DNA of 56,524 nucleotides from an uncultured Clostridia bacterium (GTDB taxonomy: Bacteria; Bacillota; Clostridia; TANB77; CAG-508). The DNA is taken from NCBI GenBank assembly GCA_934121925.1, contig CAKOVK010000009.1, positions 1 to 56,524 of the forward strand, read 5' to 3'. Below are positions 1-9,077 of the stretch, piece by piece. Position 1 is the stretch's first letter. Each line of letters starts with the position of its first letter. The position numbers and the translations under genes are program-made. The notes beneath the pieces are model-generated. The model did no database searches. It had not been told where the DNA came from and worked only from the letters and a program-made list of their open reading frames with translations.

Positions 1-91
1 CTCATATAGAAGAACAATTTCTACCTCAAGCTCAATCCATTCGCAACCTTTTTTCCATTTTTAATATTTTAATTTTTTTAAATAATTTACT
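1..91. repeat. 91-bp direct repeat, copy 1 (cut by window edge)
   Basis: Bases 1-91 are identical to 15711-15801. In the second copy this segment is the distal half of a roughly 190-nt inverted-repeat structure, so the first copy probably continues to the left of the window. It carries ACAATTTCTAC, which in copy 2 pairs with GTAGAAATTGT. No protein is encoded. I see it as a fragment of a repeated structured RNA or intergenic element. Confidence 0.85.
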
Positions 92-164
92 TGCACAAAT
101 TACAATTTGCAATATTATGTTTTATATGATATAAAATAAAACAAAAAGCACATGAGGTAATTTG

Positions 165-839
165 ATGAGTTCTTTTGTTTTAAAAATAATTGCAATAATT
201 ACAATGTTTATAGATCATTTAGGTTATGCTATATTTGGAAAGTTTTCTTATTTTAATTATATTGGTCGTTTATCTTTTCCTATATTTGCATTTCAAATTT
301 CAGAAGGATATATTCATACAAAAAATCTTAAAAAATACTTTTTAAGATTATTTTTGTTTGCTCTTGTTTCTCAAATTCCTTTTATGTTATTTCATTCAAT
401 TATATCCAGCGATTTTTCTTTAAATATATTCTTTACATTATTTCTTGGTCTTTTAAGTATATACATATATGATGAATGCAAGTATAAATTTTTGGGAATT
501 ATTGCAAGTGTACTTTTGGCCCTTATTGCACAATTTTCACATTGTGATTATGGAGCATATGGAGTTGCCATTATACTAATTTTTTACATATTTAAAAATA
601 ATATCATCACTTCTAGTATGTTTTTTATTATAGCTACATTAATAAGATATTTTCTTCCATGCATTAAATATGGCATTTTTCAAAAAAAATATTTATACTT
701 ATTTATTTGTACAATAATTCCTTGTTTATTTTTTGCCGCTTACAATGGTAAAAAAGGCAAAAATACAAAATATTTGCTATACTTATTTTATCCTATTCAC
801 TTAATTTTAATTTATGGAATTTATTTAATTTTGAATTAA
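165..839 (+). CDS. TraX-like multi-pass membrane protein
   Basis: The 224-residue protein is almost entirely hydrophobic, with about seven to eight membrane segments. Its start (KIIAIITMFIDHLGY, then a GRLSFPIFAFQISEGY block) matches the TraX family, named for the F-pilin acetylase and widespread in Firmicutes as membrane acyltransferase-like proteins of unknown substrate. The ATG at 165 is chosen over the TTG at 162 because GAGGTAA lies just upstream. It is one of the few plus-strand genes and is convergent with gpr, with only a few bases between the stop codons. It contains no CGG codon. The family call is by motif recognition; the substrate is unknown. Confidence 0.75.
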   Translation: MSSFVLKIIAIITMFIDHLGYAIFGKFSYFNYIGRLSFPIFAFQISEGYIHTKNLKKYFLRLFLFALVSQIPFMLFHSIISSDFSLNIFFTLFLGLLSIYIYDECKYKFLGIIASVLLALIAQFSHCDYGAYGVAIILIFYIFKNNIITSSMFFIIATLIRYFLPCIKYGIFQKKYLYLFICTIIPCLFFAAYNGKKGKNTKYLLYLFYPIHLILIYGIYLILN

Positions 840-840
840 A

Positions 841-1775
841 TTATAGTGCAAAGTTTATTCCCCTTGCTATGACATCTTTCATGTTCTCTATTAATTCATC
901 AATTTCTTTTGGTGTAACAATTAAATTAAATTCTTTTGGAACAAGAGCTTCTTTTATTATCCCATATTTTTCCTCATCTCTTAGTTTATTTAAATATTCA
1001 TTTGACTCCCCTTCATTCTGCAACTTTTCTATAAAAACGTCTATACTATCTGCAGCAATAGTTGCAGCTTCTACTACCATTGGTACTCCCATTGCAATTA
1101 CTGGTATTCCCAATGTATTTTGACTAATTTCATTTCTTGCATTTCCAACCCCAGCTCCTGGAACTATACCTGTATCTGATAATTGCACTGTACTGCTTAT
1201 TCTTTCAATACTTTTTGAAGCTAGACTATCTATTACAATTATAAGCTTTGGTTTTATATTATCAACTATTCCCTTTATTACTTCCATTGTTTCTATTCCT
1301 GTTGTTCCGCAAAACACCTGGTGCTATTGCGCTAACAGGTCTTGCATCTTCTTCTAAATATTGTGGAGCATATTTTAGTAAATGCCTTGTTATATCTATT
1401 TCATTTACCACTTTAGGTCCGTAATGAATCAGGTGTTACGTATACATTTCCAAGCCCAACTACTAAAATGTCGCCTTCTTTATCTGTGTGTTTATTAATT
1501 AGCTCTTTTAGCTCTTTTGTAACAATTTCAGAAGCTTTTTGTATTTCTTCTGTCTCTGCAACTCTTAAATTTTTCACATCTATTGTAACATATGTTCCTA
1601 TTGGCTTACCTATGGCATCTTCTCCTTGTTTGTTTATAATTTTTACTCTATTAGTTTTTATATTTTTATCTTCCTCCACTGTTTCAGTTTCTATTCCAGG
1701 AATTTCTTCTAAATTATTTGCTTTTTTAAAAATATCTCTTCTTTCATCTGCTAAATCTGTATTAAAATTAAACAT
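841..1775 (-). CDS. gpr: GPR germination protease, read through two CGG +1 sites
   Basis: GPR is the A25-family endopeptidase that degrades small acid-soluble spore proteins at germination. The first frame gives residues 1-118 with the propeptide-type start (TDLADERRDIF) and ends in VYVTPDSL; the family then expects GPKVV. It resumes if the C of CGG at 1421-1419 is skipped (Gly119). The frame is lost again after IAPGVL and resumes as GTTGIET when the C of CGG at 1309-1307 is skipped (Gly156). The restored protein is 310 residues, normal for GPR, ending in GINFAL. RBS AGAGGTGG precedes the ATG. A double indel exactly at two CGG codons inside the most conserved motifs argues against a decayed pseudogene. 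Its presence implies a spore former. Confidence 0.93.
1307..1309 (-). other. CGG(A) +1 recoding site, gpr site 2
   Basis: TTG CGG A: the frame from upstream enters CGG; dropping C restores VL-G-TTGIET (Gly156). The in-frame reading as arginine soon leaves the family sequence. Confidence 0.9.
1419..1421 (-). other. CGG(A) +1 recoding site, gpr site 1
   Basis: TTA CGG A: reading CGG in frame gives a stop two codons later (R-T-stop). Skipping C gives SL-G-PKVVNE, the GPR consensus (Gly119). Confidence 0.92.
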
Positions 1776-1827
1776 AAAAAAACCACCTCTTTTACTATTT
1801 TTAGTAAAAATGGTGATTTTATACGGA

Positions 1828-2088
1828 TTACATTACATAGTTTCTTTCTATTTCTTTTACAAGTTCAAATCTATACTTTTGCCCAGTTATATTATCTTTT
1901 CTTTTTTTATCTATTTCTTCTAAAAACATACTTTCTTTTCTTATCCAAATTTGAGAATCATCTCTATGATATAATGCTTTGTATACTACAATTCTTTCTT
2001 GTGTTTCTGAATCCAATGCAATGTTCTCTACAAAGTAGTAGTTACCTTTGAAATGCCTATAGACTTTACCTATTTGTACTTGATTCAT
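1828..2088 (-). CDS. DUF1653 family protein
   Basis: An 86-residue soluble protein starting MNQVQIGKVYRHFKGNYY, matching the DUF1653 pattern (short proteins with a conserved G-x-Y-x-H-F-K-G-x-x-Y start and an aromatic-rich body). The biochemical role is unknown. It lies 14 bases downstream of recG and 52 bases upstream of gpr on the same strand, so the three could be cotranscribed. GGAGG sits before the ATG. There is no CGG in any phase that affects it. Confidence 0.8.
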   Translation of the reverse strand: MNQVQIGKVYRHFKGNYYFVENIALDSETQERIVVYKALYHRDDSQIWIRKESMFLEEIDKKRKDNITGQKYRFELVKEIERNYVM

Positions 2089-2102
2089 CTTTACATCCTC
2101 CT

Positions 2103-4151
2103 TTATATTTCTATTCTATCTTTAAACTTATTTTCTATTTGTTTTTTTAGCTCTAAATTCTTTTCTTTTGTTAAATTTGGATCATCCTCCATAATTCCTA
2201 TCGCTACATTTTGTACCTTTTTTAATATTTCTATATCTTCAAATAAGTTTGCTATTTTAAATTCTGGTAATCCATGTTGTTTTGTGCCAAAGAATTCACC
2301 AGATCCTCTTAACTCTAAGTCTTTTTCAGAGATAATAAATCCATTGTTTGTTTGGCACATTATTTTCATTCTTTCTTTTGTGTTTTTTCCGTTTGCCTTC
2401 ATATTTTAAAATACAATACGACTTATATTCTCCACGCCCTACTCTTCCACGTAACTGATGAAGTGTTGCTAGGCCAAATCTTTCTGCATTTTCTATTACC
2501 ATTATATTGCTATTAGGAACATCTACACCGACTTCTATTACTGTTGTAGAAATTAGAATATCTATTTTCCCATCTTTAAATTCTTGCATAATTTGGTCTT
2601 TTTCTTTAGGTTTTAATTTTCCATGAATATATTCAACTCTATAATTAGAAAATATTTCTTTATATTTCTTATATACATCTAAAACAGCCTTTGCATCTAT
2701 TTCCTCTGATTCTTCTACTAATGGACATACAATGTAACATTGTCTTCCTTCATCTAATTGTTTTTTTATAAAACCATTTACTCTATCTTCCATTCCTTTA
2801 GTTACTGCAAATGTGTCTATTTTCTTTCTATTTGGAGGAAGTTCATCTATTATAGAAATATCTAGGTCTCCATATAGTATTAATGCCAATGTTCTTGGAA
2901 TTGGAGTAGCAGTCATTACCAATACATCTGGATTTTCTCCCTTGCTGTTTAGTGTGCTTCTTTGTCTTACTCCGAATCTATGTTGCTCGTCTGTTACAAC
3001 AAGGCCTAAATTTTTAAATACAACATTTTCTTCTAGTAAACTATGTGTACCTATTAATACATCAATTTCACCATTTGATAGTCTTTTTAAAATATCTTCT
3101 TTTTGTTTTTTAGGAATGCCACTTACTAGTAATTCACATTTAATATTAAAATTTGAAAGAATTTCTTCAAAATTCTTTAAATGTTGTTTACTTAAAATTG
3201 CAGTAGGTGCCATTACTGCTACTTGGTAACCAGATTTAACAGCTTTGTATGCAGCAATTATGGATACAGCAGTTTTTCCGTGATCCAACATCTCCCTGTA
3301 ACAATCTATTCATAGGTTTTGGACTTTCCATATCTTTATTTATTTCTTCTAGTACCTTTGCCTGTGCATTTGTAAGTTTAAATGGAAGTTCCTTTATAGC
3401 ATCTTGCATTTTAATATTTTCATCAAACTCTATTCCCTTTGAATCTACTGTATATTTTGCCTTTAAATTTAAAAGTGCAAGTTGCATAATAAGTAATTCT
3501 TCAAATACCAATCTCTTTCTGGCTTTATTATATTCTCCAAAATCTTTTGGAAAATGTATATCATTTATAGCCTTATTTATATCATCTAAATTATAATCTT
3601 CTAGCAAATATTGAGGTAGAGTTTCATCCAAACCATTATTTACTTCTTTTAATCCATTTTCTATTATTTGTCTTATAACATTTTGAGATAAATTATATGT
3701 AAGAGGATATAATGGAATTATTTTTCCTGTATTTTTGTTTTTATTTTCTTCTTCAAACACAGGCGAATTCATTTCTACAAATCCAATTCTTTTCTGTACT
3801 TTTCCAAAAAAGTTGTAAGTTTCTCCGAAGTTTAAATTTGTTTTTTAAATATCTTTGGTTAAACCATGTAATTTGGCAAAGTCCTGTTTCATCTCTTACT
3901 GTAAGTTTATAGATTACCATATTTTTTCTTATTCTTTTTTCCATAAGATTAGAAACACATATTGCTTTTATTAATGCCTCTTCTCCATCTTCTAACTCTG
4001 CAATGTTCTTTTCTTTTCCTCTATCTTCGTAATCTCTTGGAAAATATGTAATTAAATCGTATAAATTAAATATGCCAATACTGTTTAAAAGATCTGCTCT
4101 TGCAGGTCCTACACCTTTTATGTATTTAACATCTTTATTTAAATCTAACAT
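2103..4151 (-). CDS. recG: ATP-dependent DNA helicase RecG, read through three CGG +1 sites
   Basis: RecG drives branch migration and fork regression in recombination repair. Four successive open segments join into one 681-residue protein, the usual RecG length. Residues 1 to about 180 form the wedge/OB region (start YIKGVGPARADLL); the helicase core follows with Walker A GSGKT near 289, DEQH near 387 and the C-terminal QLRGRVGRG and KDLELRGSGEFFG motifs. Each junction is a CGG: Gly109 (3827-3825), Gly291 (3280-3278, the central Gly of GSGKT) and Gly587 (2391-2389). With three shifts in one message, each must be efficient for useful protein. Start ATG has a modest purine-rich RBS. Confidence 0.93.
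2389..2391 (-). other. CGG(A) +1 recoding site, recG site 3
   Basis: AAA CGG A: in-frame reading leaves the family after YEGK; skipping C gives EGK-G-KNTKERMKIM, continuing into the RecG C-terminal domain (Gly587). Confidence 0.9.
3278..3280 (-). other. CGG(A) +1 recoding site, recG site 2 (Walker A)
   Basis: TCA CGG A: skipping C completes the P-loop GDVGS-G-KT (Gly291). Without the shift the protein ends shortly afterwards and lacks all ATPase motifs. Confidence 0.95.
3825..3827 (-). other. CGG(A) +1 recoding site, recG site 1
   Basis: CTT CGG A: skipping C gives FKL-G-ETYNFFGKV, normal RecG OB-fold sequence (Gly109). Confidence 0.92.
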
Positions 4152-4265
4152 TAAACTCTCCTTTTAATGCCTCTCTCTAATTTAGCTGCAAATATTTGAC
4201 ATGTTGAAATTTATGTTTTATAATATAGAAAATAAGGATCCACAAATATGTGGTTGCCGTTGATG

Positions 4266-4310
4266 AAAAAGCGCACTTTACTTTGGCAATAGCAGAAGTG
4301 TGCTTTTATT
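4266..4310. terminator. Bidirectional terminator-like hairpin after the toxin-like gene
   Basis: AAAAAGCGCACTTT pairs imperfectly with GAAGTGTGCTTTTATTTTT around the loop TGGCAATAGCA. On the minus strand it follows the 39-residue hydrophobic gene. The loop sequence GGCAATAGC also occurs in the three-hairpin repeats at 8374, 22215 and 56428. Confidence 0.7.
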
Positions 4311-4312
4311 TT

Positions 4313-4432
4313 TTATTGTTGCTTGCTCAAAACTATAGTCAAGACTACAATTAAGGCAAATGCTATAATAGCTGTTATAACTAATGCAGTTAAAAGTATG
4401 TATATAATTGCTGTTAAATAATTTTCTATCAT
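4313..4432 (-). CDS. Small hydrophobic peptide, type I toxin-like
   Basis: A 39-residue peptide with a charged start (MIENYL), one continuous membrane segment of about 28 residues and a polar end (SKQQ). GGAGGTGG lies five bases before the ATG. The upstream GCCACC (near 4447-4452) can pair with this ribosome site, an SD-sequestering arrangement common in type I toxin messages. Size, single helix, short charged tail, isolated position between recG and recD2, and a strong hairpin right after the stop all fit Fst/TxpA-type membrane toxins. An antisense antitoxin RNA would be expected from the plus strand across the 3' end, but I cannot identify its promoter with confidence. It could alternatively be a harmless small membrane protein. 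Confidence 0.6.
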   Translation of the reverse strand: MIENYLTAIIYILLTALVITAIIAFALIVVLTIVLSKQQ

Positions 4433-4550
4433 TAGCACCACCTCCAATCTCTGTTGGTGGCGACTACACATATCTGCTTCTCCCTACTTTCTGTCAAAAT
4501 TATACTTTAGTCTCTTATGTATGTCAATATTTACCAGAACATTTTTTCGT

Positions 4551-6750
4551 CTATTTTTTCAATTTATATTTTAGCCCTGTATTTCTTTTTTTTATGTCTG
4601 TGTTTTGTATCATAAATTCTATTATATTTTTATTGCTGAGTACAATTAATAATTTTCTTGCTCTTGTTATTCCTGTATATAACAAATTTCTTGTAAGTAG
4701 CATTGGTGCTGATTGTGGCACGCACATTATTACAACATCAAATTCACTTCCGTTGTGATTTATGTATAGTTATACTATAGCTGTGTTCTAATTCATCTAG
4801 ATTTGCAAAGTCATACCATGCAACTTTTTCGTCATCAAAACATACCTCTATCTGCTTGTTTATCTCATCAATTCCTGTAATTATTCCTAGTTCTCCATTA
4901 AATATACCACTACCAGCTTCTAACTCATCTAACTTTTTTCTTTCCCAATAAATATCATAATTATTTTTAACCTGCATTACCCTATCACCAATTCTAAAAA
5001 CTCTATCTCCATTTTGTTTTTCTAGATTAGCTTTTGGATTCAACGCATTTTGTAATTGTTTATTTAATTCTTTTGTTCCAAGCATTCCTTTTTTTGTTGG
5101 AGTTAAAACTTGTATATTTTTAAAGAAATCATAGTCACCATATTTCTTTAGTCTTCCTGTGCAAAGTGATATTACATCATGTAGCATTTTTTCTTGTGAA
5201 GTTTCATTTATATAAAAGAAATCTTCTAATTTATCTTTTTCTTCAACTCCAATGAATGTTTCACCACTATTTACTCTATGTGCATTTGTTATTATTTTGC
5301 TTCTTGCAGCTTGTCTAAAAATTTTATTTAGCTCTATTGTTGTAATAGCATTTGACTCTATTATATCCTGTAAGACATTTCCTGGTCCTACTGATGGTAA
5401 TTGATCAATATCTCCAACCAAGACTAATTTTGTTCCTAGATAAATTGCTTTTAATATGTGATTCATTAAAAACATATCTACCATTGACATTTCATCTATT
5501 ATTACTACATCAGCATCAATTGGTGTTATTGGATAATCTAAGCTTATAAAGTTTTCATCTTCTAATTTTCTAATCTCTAATAATCTATGTATTGTTGTTG
5601 CTTCTTTGCCTGTTTGTTCTTGCATTCTTTTTGCTGCTCTTCCAGTTGGAGCACATAGAACAACTTTCATTTTTCTTGCTTCATATAATTTTATTATGGA
5701 TTTAATAATTGTTGTTTTACCCGTACCTGGCCCACCAGTAATTACACATACATTATTTTCATTTATTGCTTTTATTGCACCTTTTTGTTCTTCTGATAAA
5801 ACTATATTTTCATTTTCTTCTGTTTTCTCTAATTCTGCTTTAAAATTCTTTATATATTTGATATTTTTTGCATTATCCAATGCAATTAACTTTTCTGCTA
5901 TGTTTTGTTCTGCTGTATAAAATGTATCTAAATATATCCATTCTTTATCTTCATATTCTTCTAAAAAAATCTCTTGTTTTGCCTTTAAATTAATTATTTC
6001 ATCTTCTATTGTTTCTGTTCCTATTCTTAGTAAATTAGAAACATAGCTAAGTAAATTTTCGTAAATCACAGCACTATTTCCATTATTTCCGGCTAGGATC
6101 AAGCTATATTTTATAGCACTTGCAATTCTACTGCTGCTTTGTTCATCTATGCCCAAATCCATAGCCATTTTGTCTATTTTTTTAAAGTCTACTCCATAAG
6201 TTATATCTAATAATATATATGGATTTTTTTCTATTTTTGGAATTGCATCTTGTCCTAGTTTTTCATATACTTTTTTGCTGTTTTGTCCTGTTATACCAAA
6301 TCTTTCTAAGAAACCTACAATCTGCCATAGATCCCATTTTTCATTAAACTCTTCTGATATTTCTTCTGCTTTTCCTTTGCTTATTCCTTTTATATTTGCT
6401 AATCTTTCAGGTTCAAATTTTAGAACAGCTATTGTTTCTTCTCCAAATTTATCTACAATTCTTTTTGCTGTTGCAGGTCCAACCCCTTTTATAATTCCTC
6501 CAGATAAATATTTTTCTAGAGCTTCTAATGTTTGTGGCATAATTTTCTCAAATGTTTGTATTTTAAACTGCCTTCCATAATCTGGATGATTTACAAAGTT
6601 TCCAACTAATTTAAGGCTATCTCCTTTGTTTATAAAAGGTAGGTAGCCTACAATTACAGTTAATTCCTCTTCTGTTTCAAATTCTGCTATTGTATAACTG
6701 TTTATCTCATTTTGATATATGATTTCTGATATTTGTCCTTTAATTTCCAA
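4551..6750 (-). CDS. recD2: RecD2-type DNA helicase, read through one CGG +1 site
   Basis: RecD2 is the stand-alone 5'-3' SF1B helicase of bacteria without RecBC. The long frame carries the N-terminal OB/HhH region (GIIKGVGPATAKRIV near 85-98), Walker A GGPGTGKTT near 339-347, and DEMSM near 416. It reaches the motif VI region SITIHKSQ and would stop two codons later. Skipping C of CGG at 4752-4750 gives HKSQ-G-SEFDVVIM and then LYTGITRARKLLIV, the expected end of a UvrD/RecD helicase. The restored length is 732 residues, normal for the family. Without the shift the helicase lacks motif VI. Start is TTG after AAGGAGC. Confidence 0.93.
4750..4752 (-). other. CGG(A) +1 recoding site, recD2
   Basis: CAA CGG A: in frame gives R-K-stop; skipping C restores HKSQ-G-SEF (Gly667) and about 65 further family-typical residues. 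Confidence 0.95.
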
Positions 6751-6814
6751 GTCTATTGCTCCTTGTTTTAACTAATTCTTATTATTTTATATCACAAATC
6801 GCTATCTATGTAAA

Positions 6815-7168
6815 TTATTTTCCATTTACATTATCAATAAAATCTTTACAATTTTCCCAATCCATTAAATTAATGAATTTATAATCATTTTGCAATTTTT
6901 CTAATATTTCCTTTGTTTTGTCAGTAGAACCTAAATCAGATACTATTATTTCATTTATATTTTCTTCTTTTCCATACAGTATTCTAAAAATGATGGAACG
7001 CATAAATCCTTCTATTTGTTCTTCTTGGTTTTTTACTGCTATTATACAATGAATTCCATCTGTTTTTATTTTAGTATTTATGCAAATATGATATATTGTC
7101 TTTATAATTTCTATTAATCCATATAAAGCTAATACCCAAATCACTCCATTTGTAACAAAATCCAACAT
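6815..7168 (-). CDS. Small membrane-anchored glycosyltransferase-like protein
   Basis: A 117-residue protein with one N-terminal membrane segment (about residues 5-28) followed by a short domain with the pattern IIVSDLGSTDKTKEIL. This resembles the start of GT2/GT-A folds (DxxSxDxT) but is far too short for a full transferase (usually over 200 residues). It lies between recD2 and metK on the same strand, with AGGAGT before the ATG. Function is unknown. It may be a stand-alone GT-A-like fold or a remnant; no CGG frameshift rescues a longer frame. Confidence 0.55.
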   Translation of the reverse strand: MLDFVTNGVIWVLALYGLIEIIKTIYHICINTKIKTDGIHCIIAVKNQEEQIEGFMRSIIFRILYGKEENINEIIVSDLGSTDKTKEILEKLQNDYKFINLMDWENCKDFIDNVNGK

Positions 7169-7241
7169 ATATAATTCACTCCTGATTTATTATATGTTTT
7201 TATTTTTGCAATTGACACAAACCTGATAAATGGATATATAG

Positions 7242-8351
7242 TTATAGTTTAATAATCTTTTCCCATGGTAAATATGGTTTTCCAAAATGACCATAATTAG
7301 TTGTTTGTGTATATATTGGTTCTCTTAGCCCTAAATAATTTATTATTCCATCTGGTGTTAAGTCGAATTTTTCTTCTATTAGTTTTATTATTTCTGCTTC
7401 TGGAATTGAATTTGTCTCAAAAGTATTTACGTGTATTGAAAGCGGTTTTGCCATTCCTATTGCATAAGCTATTTGGATTTCGCACTTCTTTGCATACTTA
7501 TTTGCAACTATATTTTTTGCAATATGTCTTAACATATAGCAGCTACTTCTATCCACTTTACTTGCATCTTTTCCAGAAAAAGCTCCTCCTCCATGTCTTG
7601 CATATCCACCATATGTATCTACTATTATTTTTCTACCAGTTAAACCAGTATCACCAAGAGGCCCTCCAATTACAAATCTGCCTGTTGGATTTACATATAT
7701 CTTTGTATTTTCGTCAATATATTTTTTGTCTACTACAAAATCTATAACCTTTTCTTTTATTTCTCTTTTTAGTTCATTTAAGTCCTTATCTGGTGTGTGT
7801 TGATTAGATATAAGTATTGTGTCTATTCTCTTTGGTTTATTATCTTCATATTCTACTGTAACTTGTGTTTTTCCATCTGGTCTTATTCCTTTTATTATTT
7901 CTTTTTTTCTTACCTCAGTTAATCTTTTGGCTAATAAGTGCGCCATATCTATTGCAAATGGCATATAGCTTTTGCTTTCATCACATGCATATCCAAACAT
8001 AATACCTTGGTCTCCAGCACCTCCTATGTCAACTCCCATTGCAATATCTGAGCTTTGTTTTGTTATATTAGTAACTACTTTACAGGTTCTATAATCTATG
8101 TCTGTATTTTCATTATCATATCCTATTTCTTTTAAAACCTTTCTTGCAATTTCTTCTGCATTAAATTTTGCATTTGTTGTAACTTGTCCAGCTATTGTAA
8201 TTAAATCTTTTGAAGCAAATGTCTCTACTGCTACTCTAGATAACTTATCTTGTTTTAGGCATTCATCCAATATGCTATCTGAAATTAAATCGCATACTTT
8301 ATCTGGATGTCCTTCTGTTACACTTTCTGATGTAAAATAATACTTTTTCAT
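7242..8351 (-). CDS. metK: S-adenosylmethionine synthase MetK
   Basis: MetK makes SAM from methionine and ATP. The 369-residue protein shows the family signature in order: FTSESVTEGHPDK at the start, GAGDQGIMFGYA near 122, GGPLGDTGLTGRKI near 229, GGGAFSGKDASKVDRSS near 254, and a C-terminal FG(K)PYLPWE. It is slightly shorter than the common 380-400 residues but has the ATP and metal-binding motifs. AGAGGAA precedes the ATG. A SAM-I riboswitch lies 130-290 bases upstream, so SAM should repress its own synthesis. Unusually, a copy of a three-hairpin repeat element sits between the riboswitch terminator and the start codon. Confidence 0.96.
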   Translation of the reverse strand: MKKYYFTSESVTEGHPDKVCDLISDSILDECLKQDKLSRVAVETFASKDLITIAGQVTTNAKFNAEEIARKVLKEIGYDNENTDIDYRTCKVVTNITKQSSDIAMGVDIGGAGDQGIMFGYACDESKSYMPFAIDMAHLLAKRLTEVRKKEIIKGIRPDGKTQVTVEYEDNKPKRIDTILISNQHTPDKDLNELKREIKEKVIDFVVDKKYIDENTKIYVNPTGRFVIGGPLGDTGLTGRKIIVDTYGGYARHGGGAFSGKDASKVDRSSCYMLRHIAKNIVANKYAKKCEIQIAYAIGMAKPLSIHVNTFETNSIPEAEIIKLIEEKFDLTPDGIINYLGLREPIYTQTTNYGHFGKPYLPWEKIIKL

Positions 8352-8373
8352 AATAATTCCTCTTTTCCATTTA

Positions 8374-8487
8374 GTCGCTCTTTGTTCTCACCGATTTGAG
8401 TTTCCGAATATAATGAGGAAATCTCAAAGGCAATAGCAATTATAGCATTTTTTATATACTAGGAAATGAGAAATTTTCTAGTATATA
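8374..8487. repeat. Three-hairpin intergenic element, copy A
   Basis: This copy has the core GATTTGAGTTTCC ... GGAAATCTCAAAGGCAATAGC and a long third hairpin (TATATACTAGGAAAT / AAATTTTCTAGTATA), but lacks the first hairpin seen in copies at 22215 and 56428. It lies between the metK start and the SAM-I terminator, so it is transcribed in the metK leader when the riboswitch is open. Confidence 0.8.
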
Positions 8488-8513
8488 AAAAAACTTTGCC
8501 AAAAGCAAAGTTT
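8484..8513 (-). terminator. Expression-platform terminator of the SAM-I riboswitch
   Basis: On the minus strand AAACTTTGC-TTTT-GGCAAAGTTTTTTT forms a compact hairpin followed by a T run, directly downstream of the aptamer. It is the expected SAM-dependent terminator. Confidence 0.85.
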
Positions 8514-8532
8514 ATAATTTTGATTATTTGAT

Positions 8533-8640
8533 TTAATCATCATTCAAAGCACTTTGCTTTGCCGGTATTAGCACCTTGTTTTCCAACAGGTTGCTGTGGA
8601 GTTATTAAGCCGGTTCTCTCGTCCACTCTTGATAATATAA
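8533..8640 (-). promoter_or_regulatory. SAM-I (S-box) riboswitch
   Basis: The minus strand reads ATTATCAAGAGTGGACGAG, then GAGAACCGGC, CAGCAACC, AAGGTGCTAATACCGG and TTTGAATGATGATTAAA: the ordered conserved blocks of the S-box aptamer, including the kink-turn, the GCAACC block and the AAGGTGCTAA(T)xCC block. It is followed by an intrinsic terminator and precedes metK, consistent with transcriptional repression by SAM. Confidence 0.93.
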
Positions 8641-8690
8641 TTATTATAATTACTCTTATTATTTCTGTCAATACTAATTTTCAATTCTAT

Positions 8691-9077
8691 TTAGAATATA
8701 TTTTTTAAATTTGTCTTTTCTTTTTCCTTTATGTGTTTTATTAAAAATATAGAAGTATCTAAGTCTTCCATACTTTCTTGTATTTCTCCTGTTTTTATTT
8801 TTGATTTCATTCTTATTAATGATGTTTCTATTAAATCTATTTCGTCATGTAGAACTATCACAGACCATCTTTCGTTTATTTCTTCCCATTCTGAATATAT
8901 TTCATCTGTTTTTTCTATCATTTCTTTTTCATCTATTTTATCCTCTTCTATTCCACTCTTTAAATCTTCTAATTTGCTTACAAGTAAATCTGCTGTATTA
9001 TTTAAAAACTTTTGAGTAATGCATGCTCCTGCAAAAATAATTATTAATATTGATAGAATTATTATTGTTTCTCTCAT
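8691..9077 (-). CDS. DUF4363 family protein
   Basis: A 128-residue protein with one N-terminal membrane segment (about 4-24) followed by a soluble helical region rich in Glu and Lys (DEIYSEWEEINERWSVIV and onward), which matches DUF4363. The role is unknown. Its ATG overlaps the TGA of the DUF421 gene (ATGA), so the two are translationally coupled, as is usual for DUF421/DUF4363 pairs in Clostridia. The last bases run into the SAM-riboswitch side of metK on the same strand. Confidence 0.8.
   Translation of the reverse strand: MRETIIILSILIIIFAGACITQKFLNNTADLLVSKLEDLKSGIEEDKIDEKEMIEKTDEIYSEWEEINERWSVIVLHDEIDLIETSLIRMKSKIKTGEIQESMEDLDTSIFLIKHIKEKEKTNLKNIF

Noticed and set aside
1468..1923. Plus-strand frames opposite gpr, recG, valS, tig and others
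   Set aside because: Their composition mirrors the codon bias of the opposite strand. They have no ribosome sites and no recognisable domains.
8398..8452. Short hydrophobic peptide ending AIAIIAFFIY in the three-hairpin element, resembling the toxin at 4313
   Set aside because: The frame is closed by stops directly upstream, has no start, and is not kept in copies B and C. RNA structure is the better explanation.
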